DNA from: Mycoplana azooxidifex
GTDB lineage: Bacteria; Pseudomonadota; Alphaproteobacteria; Rhizobiales; Rhizobiaceae
Length of the DNA: 64,000 nucleotides
Assembly (NCBI RefSeq): GCF_014196765.1
Contig: NZ_JACIEE010000013.1
Coordinates: forward strand, 102,651-166,650
Reading direction: 5' to 3'
The notes below the pieces were generated by a model. It ran no database searches. It saw nothing but the letters and a program-made list of their open reading frames with translations, and had not been told where the DNA came from. A program made the position numbers and the translations under genes. Position 1 is the stretch's first letter, and every line of letters starts with the position of its first letter. Below are positions 58,172-64,000 of the stretch, in pieces.

Positions 58172-58741
58172 TCATTGCAACGCGCGGCCAGCGGAAAGTC
58201 CGCCGATGGCGTGCTTGATGTTCCCGGGATGGGCGCAAACCGCATAGGCGCGAAGGGCCGGTATGAACAGAGCAGTTGCTGTTTCTATCTCGCAGGTGCC
58301 AGTTACCAGGATAACTGCCTTCGGGGTTTGGAAGCCAATCCAGAGTGATGCGAAGGATCGGTTACGGACGCCGGCGGTGGGGTAGCCTATCTGTTTGGCC
58401 TGTTCCGCACCCGAAGGATTGGAACGTTCGCAAAGCGAGAAAAGGCTCCACTTGCACATGCGGCATTCACCGCAGGAGATGGTGAAGGGAACAACGACCC
58501 GATCGCCGACCTTGAGCTTGGCGTTACGTCGGCCGACTTCGACAACTTCGCCCATGGTCTCGTGTCCCATGACGTCACCAGCATGCATGCCGGGCACGAA
58601 GCCGCCGTAGAGGTGAAGGTCCGAACCGCAGATCGCGCAACTCGTGACCTTGATAATCGCGTCGCGGTCGTCCTGGATAATCGGGTCATCGACGGCCTCG
58701 CAACGAATGTCGCCGCTTCCGTGCCATGTCAGTGCTTTCAA
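58172..58741 (-). pseudogene. zinc alcohol dehydrogenase, truncated after the N-terminal third
   Basis: From the TTG at 58741 (AGGAGG 8 bp upstream) the product begins MKALTWHGSGD and matches zinc-type dehydrogenases of the glutathione-independent formaldehyde dehydrogenase sort: CAICGSDLHLYGGF with the catalytic zinc Cys, GHETMGEVVEVG, and four structural Cys (CGECRMCKWSLFSLC). After about 125 residues homology stops (PTAGVRNRSFAS), and there is no Rossmann NAD site. The remaining 60 codons are unrelated. Intact relatives are about 390 residues. Presumed non-functional. Confidence 0.8.
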
Positions 58742-58778
58742 GGTGCAATCCTCCTGTTGGACTTCAGCGTCTTCATTT

Positions 58779-59654
58779 TCACGGTTGGCCGCTGCCGCCG
58801 GCCGCCCCGTATACCTGTCCCGTCGAGAAGCTGGCGCTATTGTCGGCAAGCTGGACGTAGATCGAGGCGAGTTCGGCGGGCTGTCCCGGTCGGCCGAGAG
58901 GCGTCTCACCGCCAAACTCCTGAAGCTTGTCCATCGTCGCGCCGCCCGCGACCTGCAACGCTGTCCAGACCGGGCCCGGCGCAACACCGTTGACGCGGAT
59001 ACCCTTCGGGCCGAGTTGCTTGGCCATGGACTTCGTGAAACTCATCCCGGCAGCCTTGGTGATCGCGTAGTCGACGAGGTTCTCCGAGGGGTCGTATGCC
59101 TGCACCGATGTCGTCTGGATGATCGAAGACCCCGGCTGAAGGTGCTTCAACGCCGCCTTTGTCAGCCAGAACATCGCGTAGATATTGGTTTTCATCGTCG
59201 CGTCGAAGGATTCCGTCGTGATGTCGGACAGCGACTGGGCCTGTTGCTGCCGGCCTGCGTTGTTCACGAGGACGTCAAGGCCGCCAAGCGCCTCTACGGC
59301 ATCCTCGACAAGCTGCGTGCAGAAGTCCTCGTCACGAAGATCGCCAGGCAGTGCAACGCCCTTGCGGCCTTCCTTTTTGATCAGCGCGATCACTTCCTTT
59401 GCATCGGGCTCTTCGTCGGGAAGGTAGTTGATGGCAACGTCAGCGCCCTCGCGAGCATAGGCGATCGCAGCCGCACGCCCCATTCCGGAGTCGCCTCCCG
59501 TGATCAAGGCCTTGCGCCCCGCAAGCCTGCCGGAGCCCCTATAAGATGTCTCGCCGTGATCCGGCTTGGGGTTCATCTTGCTTGCGAGGCCGGGGAACGG
59601 CTGCGTTTGTTTCTCGAAAGGTGGCTTGGGGTATTTCGTCGTCGGATTTTCCAT
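58779..59654 (-). CDS. short-chain dehydrogenase/reductase (stress type)
   Basis: 291 residues. NAD(P) motif ITGGDSGMGRAAAIAYAREGADVAI at about 50-74, NNAGRQ (about 130), catalytic Ser around TTSVQAYDPSENLVDYAITKAAG (Tyr-x-x-x-Lys as YAITK). The N-terminal tail (PPFEKQTQPFPGLASKMNPKPDHGE) is typical of YhdF/YdaD-type general-stress SDRs. It precedes the truncated zinc dehydrogenase by 37 bp on the same strand. Substrate unknown. Confidence 0.9.
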   Translation of the reverse strand: MENPTTKYPKPPFEKQTQPFPGLASKMNPKPDHGETSYRGSGRLAGRKALITGGDSGMGRAAAIAYAREGADVAINYLPDEEPDAKEVIALIKKEGRKGVALPGDLRDEDFCTQLVEDAVEALGGLDVLVNNAGRQQQAQSLSDITTESFDATMKTNIYAMFWLTKAALKHLQPGSSIIQTTSVQAYDPSENLVDYAITKAAGMSFTKSMAKQLGPKGIRVNGVAPGPVWTALQVAGGATMDKLQEFGGETPLGRPGQPAELASIYVQLADNSASFSTGQVYGAAGGSGQP

Positions 59655-59909
59655 TAGGCCGCGTCCTTCAATTTGCTGGTGACCCGCGTGAGCGAGGGAA
59701 ACGCTTCCCGATCAACGTTCCGACATTCGTTGAGGAAATAGCAGCGCGACGGCGGGGAGAGCGCTCGTTAAGTGACAACGAGCTCAACGACGTCAAAAAG
59801 ATTGGGCTGAGCCATGGCGGCACTGGTAAGGGGAGCCTGCTCAAGCTCATCGCGCAAACGAAGATGGCCTACAAGCTCGTGAAGAACACGAGCTGAGCCG
59901 GGCGTGGAC

Positions 59910-60128
59910 TTATCGATCGGCCCCAGGCCAGTCGTTTGCAGGCTCGTCGACTGTTCTTTCGGGTGCATCCTCTGAAGGGTCGGGATCGCGTTCTTCCGCG
60001 ATTTTAAGACGCTCGATCTCCTTGAGCACCTCGGCGTAAACCTCCCCCTGTACCGCGCCGCCGGTGACCGCGTTATCCACCAGGTTCTCAACCGCTACAC
60101 GAACATCTTCGCGCCAGTCATTTCTCAT
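59910..60128 (-). CDS. small acidic protein overlapping the xthA-type gene
   Basis: 72 residues (MRNDWREDVRVAVENLV, then an acidic tail DPDPSEDAPERTVDEPA). The ideal site AAGGAGG (60136-60142) stands 7 bp before the ATG, and the first 11 bp overlap the exonuclease stop region, so it is likely translated in the same transcript. No family recognised; short helical N-part and disordered acidic C-part. Confidence 0.6.
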   Translation of the reverse strand: MRNDWREDVRVAVENLVDNAVTGGAVQGEVYAEVLKEIERLKIAEERDPDPSEDAPERTVDEPANDWPGADR

Positions 60129-60924
60129 TCCGCTTCCTCCTTTTGATCGCCTTTTCCGACAGCTCGATCCATGCTGGCGCATGGTCGCTGGTGTGCTCCC
60201 ATCCTCGCACCTCCCGGTCCACGCCCGCCTTCACAAGGCGCGCGGCGACATCTTGCGTGAGGAGGAAGTGATCTATCCTTAGGCGTGCATCTCTGGTGAA
60301 CGCATTGCGGAAGTAGTCCCAAAACGTGTACACACGTTCTCCTGGATGCAGCTCCCTGATCGCGTCCGTCCAGCCCTGCTCAACGAGTAGCCGGTAGGCA
60401 TCGCGCACCTCGACGCGGAAGAGGGCGTCGTCTACCCAGCGTTCCGGTTTGTAGACATCGAGTTCCGTAGGCATGACGTTATAGTCGCCAGCCAGAATGA
60501 CGGGCACCCCCAGTTCCATCAGTTCGGCCGCATATGCGGTAAGGCGCTGAAACCAACGGAGTTTATACTCAAACTTTGGGCCGGGATAAGGATTGCCGTT
60601 CGGTAGATACAAGCAGCCGATGATCATCCCCTCGACTGCGACCTCGATGTAACGACTATGGGCGTCGTCGGGATCGCCAGGAAGCCCCCTACGGGTGAGC
60701 AGTGGCCCCGTGTCCCGGGAGAGAATGGCGACACCGTTCCAGCTTTTCTGGCCGTGCCATACAGTTCCGTATCCGGCGGCCTCTATCGCTTTTGCCGGAA
60801 ATTTTTCATCAGGTGCCTTGAGTTCCTGCAGGCAAACCACTTCAGGCGACGCCTGTTTGAGCCACCGAAGCAGAACGTCCAGGCGACCGTTGACGCCATG
60901 GACGTTGTAGGTTGCGATTTTCAC
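60118..60924 (-). CDS. xth: exonuclease III-family AP endonuclease
   Basis: 268 residues, usual size. Starts with GTG (GTGAAAATC; MKIATYNVHGVNGRLDVLL). Conserved metal and catalytic motifs: LQELKAPDEKFP, HGQKSWNGVAIL, GDYNVMPTELDV, YTFWDYFRNAFTRDARLRIDHFL, and HTSDHAPAWIEL with the catalytic His. Exonuclease III enzymes cut DNA at abasic sites during base excision repair. The frame-shifted small protein gene upstream and the small acidic gene downstream are both packed within a few bases. Confidence 0.92.
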   Translation of the reverse strand: MKIATYNVHGVNGRLDVLLRWLKQASPEVVCLQELKAPDEKFPAKAIEAAGYGTVWHGQKSWNGVAILSRDTGPLLTRRGLPGDPDDAHSRYIEVAVEGMIIGCLYLPNGNPYPGPKFEYKLRWFQRLTAYAAELMELGVPVILAGDYNVMPTELDVYKPERWVDDALFRVEVRDAYRLLVEQGWTDAIRELHPGERVYTFWDYFRNAFTRDARLRIDHFLLTQDVAARLVKAGVDREVRGWEHTSDHAPAWIELSEKAIKRRKRNEK

Positions 60925-60927
60925 GGT

Positions 60928-61097
60928 CTAGTGCTTCTGATCGCGCGTGTCGCCCTCGTCCCGCCTCGTGTCATTCCTCGCGCTCTGGCGCTTGTCAGCG
61001 GACAGAGAGCGTCGACGGACTGCTTGAATTGGCCCTCTTTATCACGCCGAACATAACGCTTGTCGGTTCCCGTATCGATGAGTTCGCGCTCGGACAT
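60928..61097 (-). pseudogene. small conserved rhizobial protein, frameshifted
   Basis: From the ATG at 61097 the frame gives MSERELIDTGTDKRYVRRDKE and GQFKQSVD; then the expected VGRSLSADKRQ continues in another frame as RSLSADKRQSARN. Loss of seven bases near the VD codons explains the shift. Intact relatives, common in rhizobia, are about 60 residues, of unknown function, and often lie among stress genes. Recognised from memory of the family pattern. Confidence 0.65.
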
Positions 61098-61744
61098 GAC
61101 ACTCTCCCTTTGTTAATGGAGCCGAAACGCACCAAGACCCGAAAAGTTACACGTCGGCGCGGCCGTTGTTGTATCTGCATCCAGCATCAGAGCTACGACG
61201 ACCTTGGATTGCGGAGATCATCTATGTGTTGGTTGGACGAGATCGCGGCGGACAGGTTGAGCGCTCGCCTGGCGTTTCGTTGCCCGTAGCGAGAAATCGG
61301 AAAAATCGCTACGTTCACCATCTCCGTCGTGTCCGATTGACACGCCGCGACCTCGAAAGTTGAAACCCGCTCGGGTCCCGGATGGTTCCTCTCATCTGCG
61401 GGAAGCGGTTTCAGCCGGCAAACAACAAGACCCTGACACGCCGGATGACGCTATTTCGTCGACGGGACGGCTCGCCCCGCCCTCCTGCTCCTTACCACGG
61501 CTACGTGGCGGTTCGATTGTCCTCCCTGTGAGTCACGCCACTCAGGTGAAGCACAAGGGGCGCTTGATCCTTCTTGGAGATCGCCGGGCTGCGCGCGACA
61601 AGTCACAGATGATCCCTAAAGGAGATCGCGGACCGCACTATCCAAGACCCGAAACACATGCAAAGATGTCTGCATATTGACGGCACGCTCGATCGCTATA
61701 CGTTTCCTTCGCGATCCGAAGAGGCCACGAGAGGAACCAGCCAA
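61098..61744. other. intergenic region upstream of the cold-shock gene
   Basis: About 650 bp without a supportable gene. It must contain the cold-shock promoter and, as is common for csp genes, a long 5' untranslated region. I found no clear hairpin or repeat. Confidence 0.4.
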
Positions 61745-61948
61745 ATGGTGACAGGTACCGTAAAGTTTTTCAACGTAGACAAGGGCTTCGGCTTCATCAC
61801 CCCGGACAATGGCGGACAGGACGTATTCGTCCACGTTTCGTCGCTCGAGCGCGGCGGCTCGCTCCATGAGGGCGACAAGGTCAGCTTCGAAGTCGGTCAG
61901 GATCGCAAAACAGGAAAGTCGAAGGCAGAGAACGTTTCGGTCCTCTGA
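61745..61948 (+). CDS. cold-shock protein (CspA family)
   Basis: 67 residues. Single CSD with both RNA-binding motifs: KGFGFITPD (RNP1) and [10 protein letters not shown] (RNP2-like). Ends [11 protein letters not shown] chaperone that melts secondary structure at low temperature. GAGGAACC precedes the ATG by about 9 bp; a preceding in-frame ATG (61658) would add an unrelated leader. Stands alone on the plus strand. Confidence 0.95.
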   Translation: MVTGTVKFFNVDKGFGFITPDNGGQDVFVHVSSLERGGSLHEGDKVSFEVGQDRKTGKSKAENVSVL

Positions 61949-62757
61949 CCTCCGGTGGCAATCCGCCAGTTCGCCGAAGAGGGAGGCCCGAATGTCGGTC
62001 GCGCTTTTGGCCGTTTCGCCTCGTCCGCCAAATGCATCGTCGGCGTTCTGGTTGACTTTTGTAACATCCTCCGATTCTTGCTCACTCAACTCTTGCTCTT
62101 CTTCCGCGCCTCCAATGATCGTCGTGGCTGCCTTCAGGACGGCCCTCGACTTCTCAAATTTTGTATGCGCGTTCGCGTAGCCGGCGTTCACGCCCCAACT
62201 CGCATGAAGTCCGACGGCGATGACGTCCCCCATTCGTCCTATAAGGCCGTCAAGAATCAAGGCCCCTGCGAGGCGCATTTGTCCCCACGCCACGGAAATA
62301 TTTTCAGGGTGCGGCCGGCGTGGCAGTGGATGAGCGACCATTGGCGTTGCTGCCGCGAGTGCGGTGCCGGCCGTACTCGTGTGCTCACCTAGCTATTTAT
62401 ACCCTTCGCTTCGGCATCAGCTTCTCTACGAGCGGCATGAGGTCGGCGTCCGGATCCTTCGTTATCCCTTGAAGTACGATTCCTCCGGACCGACCTCGTC
62501 GGCGCAGCGTAACGTCCGGACCACAATCTCTCCAACCCGTCAATGCCGCGTCTTCGTTAGTGCGCAGAAATCCTGCTCACGCGCTTCCTACTGCAGCGAC
62601 GCGACCAGATGCTTCCCTCATCCAGGGCCGGAGTAGACGAGCTCACTCGGTCATTGACGACACGATACCCCGGGCGGTTTGGAACAAAGGCCGCGGGCGT
62701 CAGTTTGACGATAAACGCAACGTCAGTTTGACGATAAACGCAATATGGCGACAGGTC
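61949..62757. other. gene-poor stretch before the glycosyltransferase
   Basis: About 800 bp. A long minus-strand open frame (about 61616-62341) is not accepted because it covers the cold-shock gene and has no family features. The only clear structure is the tandem duplication at 62698-62743. Confidence 0.4.
62698..62743. repeat. perfect 23-bp tandem duplication
   Basis: The 23-nt unit starting CGTCAGTTTGACG occurs twice in direct contact (62698-62720 and 62721-62743), without mismatch, ending 14 bp before the glycosyltransferase ATG. The unit is not a multiple of three, so it would shift a frame if inside a gene; it could move the distance between promoter or ribosome site and start. Confidence 0.8.
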
Positions 62758-63798
62758 ATGATCACGAGGAAGGGCGAAAGACTACTCGTAGTCATCAGTG
62801 ACTTTCAGGACGGACTTCCGCAAGCGTCCGCGGCACCTCCCCCAGAGGAGTTTCTACGACGGTGGGGAAGCCTAGGTGAAAAGCCGCGGCACATCGGGGG
62901 AGACGCCGACAATGTGATTGTAGCTGGCAGCTATGTCGAGCGAATGCCACTTGCATGCCTTAAGTCTGGTCTTATCGACAGGATAGAGGTGTGGAGCCAC
63001 TGGCGCAGCGAAAGACCTCCGCCGCCGGACGTGACGAATGAACCTCATCTGATTCGCCGCTTTTTCCAGATGAACGGGCCGCAAGCGCCGTTTGCATCGA
63101 ACCACATGCTGGCTCATATCATCAAGTTCGGGTCCCCCGCCGTTCTTTGCGTCTGGGGCCTCGGCGTGTGCGAGGACATTCTTACAGCATGCAAGGACAG
63201 CTATAAGATTTACAATTCCATAGATGCCCCGACGTGGCGTATTCCGGTCGAAGTAAGTCGGCATTTCCAGTTAGTTCTTACCGGTGCCCAATGCCAGTCG
63301 GAAGAGGTCACGCTGCGGCATCCCGAGATGGACACACTGATACTGCCAATTGGGCCGGAGTTTGCCTCTCAAAGTATGTTTTATCCGCTTGGAGGGCCAA
63401 AACCGTATGACGTTGTCTATGTCGCTTCCGCACAAGCATATAAACGACACGATATCCTGTTCGAGGCACTTGCTACGCTCCCACGCTCCGTTCGCGCCAT
63501 GTGCGTATTCGGCTACGGAGAGCTAGGCCCCACATTGCGTTCAAAAGCGAGGGAGTTGGAGATCAGCGTCGATTTCGTCGGACCGCCAGGGGTCTCTTAT
63601 GCTGAGGTCAATCGCTTGATGAACCTGGCGAAGATCGGGGTCGTATGCGGCGTCGATGATGGTGCGCCGGCAATACTGACCGAATACATGCTCGCTGGCC
63701 TACCCGTTCTAGCCAACGCAGCACTTCGGTGTGGGCTGCAATATATTACGCCGAAACCGGGCGCGCAGCGTCGGCCGAGATATTCGGCGAGGCCATAG
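62758..63798 (+). CDS. GT4-type glycosyltransferase with C-terminal frameshift
   Basis: 346 residues as written, starting MITRKGERLLVVISDF. The C-terminal half has the GT-B donor domain: YDVVYVASAQAYKRHDILFEAL, VDFVGPPGVSYAEVNRLMNLAKIGVV and DGAPAILTEYMLAGLPVLANAAL, with the donor-binding Glu in the last. After GLQYITP near 63753 the frame seems broken: adding one G restores ETGRAASAEIFGEAIVEML and runs to the TGA at 63903-63905, giving about 382 residues. The acceptor is unknown; probably surface polysaccharide. An IS3-type element starts at the very next base. Confidence 0.8.
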   Translation: MITRKGERLLVVISDFQDGLPQASAAPPPEEFLRRWGSLGEKPRHIGGDADNVIVAGSYVERMPLACLKSGLIDRIEVWSHWRSERPPPPDVTNEPHLIRRFFQMNGPQAPFASNHMLAHIIKFGSPAVLCVWGLGVCEDILTACKDSYKIYNSIDAPTWRIPVEVSRHFQLVLTGAQCQSEEVTLRHPEMDTLILPIGPEFASQSMFYPLGGPKPYDVVYVASAQAYKRHDILFEALATLPRSVRAMCVFGYGELGPTLRSKARELEISVDFVGPPGVSYAEVNRLMNLAKIGVVCGVDDGAPAILTEYMLAGLPVLANAALRCGLQYITPKPGAQRRPRYSARP

Positions 63799-63905
63799 TG
63801 GAAATGCTCAGCACACTTTCCGCGTTTTCTCCGCGAGAGGCGGTGATCAGAAACTGGATCTGGCCACACTCGGTACGGAAACTCGATGGGCTTATTAACA
63901 CCTGA

Positions 63906-64000
63906 TGACCTGCCACTAAAAATTCCCTCCAAAAGTTATTAGAGTCCGGCCCTTCAAAGGACGGACGAATGAAGAAGAGCAGATTTTCAGACGAGCAGAT
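63906..64000 (+). mobile_element. left end of an IS3-family element (cut by window edge)
   Basis: The sequence TGACCTGCCACT at 63906 begins in the way IS3-family inverted repeats do (TGAC...), and an OrfA-type transposase start lies at 63969. The remaining element is beyond the window. It follows the glycosyltransferase stop without a gap. Confidence 0.7.
63969..64000 (+). CDS. IS3-family transposase OrfA, 5' end
   Basis: Ten codons visible, MKKSRFSDEQ, then cut by the window edge. This is the normal OrfA beginning (a helix-turn-helix protein that works with OrfB by -1 frameshifting). Partial. Confidence 0.75.
   Translation, partial: MKKSRFSDEQ

Noticed and set aside
59700..59735. GGAAC and CGTT on the minus strand before the SDR gene as an EcfG promoter
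   Set aside because: The spacing is 13 bp, not the 16-17 bp required.
59546..59896. Plus-strand open frame ending KMAYKLVKNTS
   Set aside because: Its 5' half overlaps the SDR gene in antisense and there is no start with a ribosome site near the part that looks coding; kept out for lack of support.
61616..62341. Long minus-strand open frame of about 241 codons
   Set aside because: It runs antisense through the whole cold-shock gene and shows no family motif; GC-rich antisense frames of this size are common here.

Overview
The window reads as accessory DNA from a rhizobial alphaproteobacterium (Rhizobiales, probably Rhizobiaceae). I infer this from the GC-rich codon use, rhizobial-type ABC uptake operons, a form I CO dehydrogenase cluster, nrdHIEF, cobalamin riboswitches on B12-independent enzymes, and small rhizobial stress proteins. 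There is no rRNA, tRNA, CRISPR array or plasmid replication gene that I can see, so chromosome versus megaplasmid is undecided.

Layout. (1) 0.4-9.2 kb, minus strand: an amino-compound uptake and catabolic operon. It holds a periplasmic binding protein, FAD oxidoreductase, permease, EamA exporter, a broken ATPase, a GntR regulator, and a kinase/aminotransferase-III fusion resembling hydroxylysine kinase joined to a phospho-lyase. (2) 9.5-18.6 kb, minus strand: an Amadori-compound (fructosamine) operon in the order deglycase-binding protein-permease-permease-kinase, as in Bacillus frl, plus an FAD amine oxidase, a UgpC/MsmK-type ATPase and a LacI regulator with a perfect palindromic operator. 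(3) 19.2-28 kb, plus strand: coxC-M-S-L-D-E-F-G with the diagnostic active-site Cys388 and Glu763 of form I CO dehydrogenase. (4) 28-40 kb: a poorly understood envelope locus with three DUF1254/DUF1214 proteins, two related outer-membrane-type proteins (one a remnant), a class A acid phosphatase, Crp/Fnr and AraC regulators, and a duplicated regulator promoter cut by an IS6-like remnant. (5) 40-46.4 kb: small genes, then metE behind a 20-bp palindrome and a cobalamin riboswitch, followed by a tandem-hotdog thioesterase. (6) 46.4-53.3 kb: a zinc-homeostasis pair (aztD-like chaperone, CobW/ZigA GTPase) behind a Zur-like box, divergent from nrdHIEF, which sits behind a second cobalamin riboswitch. 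(7) 53.8-62 kb: a stress island with an RsbQ-type hydrolase coupled to a PAS histidine kinase, DUF808, a YciE-type ferritin-like protein, SDR, exonuclease III, cold-shock protein and small proteins. (8) 62.7-64 kb: a glycosyltransferase abutting the left end of an IS3-family element.

How the parts work together. Regions 1 and 2 are nutrient scavenging systems suited to soil or rhizosphere. Region 3 would allow CO oxidation. The two cobalamin riboswitches switch on B12-independent methionine synthase and class Ib ribonucleotide reductase when B12 is short. Region 7 would supply general stress protection, with the RsbQ-PAS-kinase pair as a possible small-molecule-triggered input.

Several genes carry single-base frame breaks (metE, aztD, one DUF1254 gene, the glycosyltransferase), and the ATPase has a 47-nt deletion. 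The single-base breaks lie in or beside short runs of one base, so sequencing error has to be weighed against real decay. All functional statements are inferences from motifs and gene order; no database search was run.
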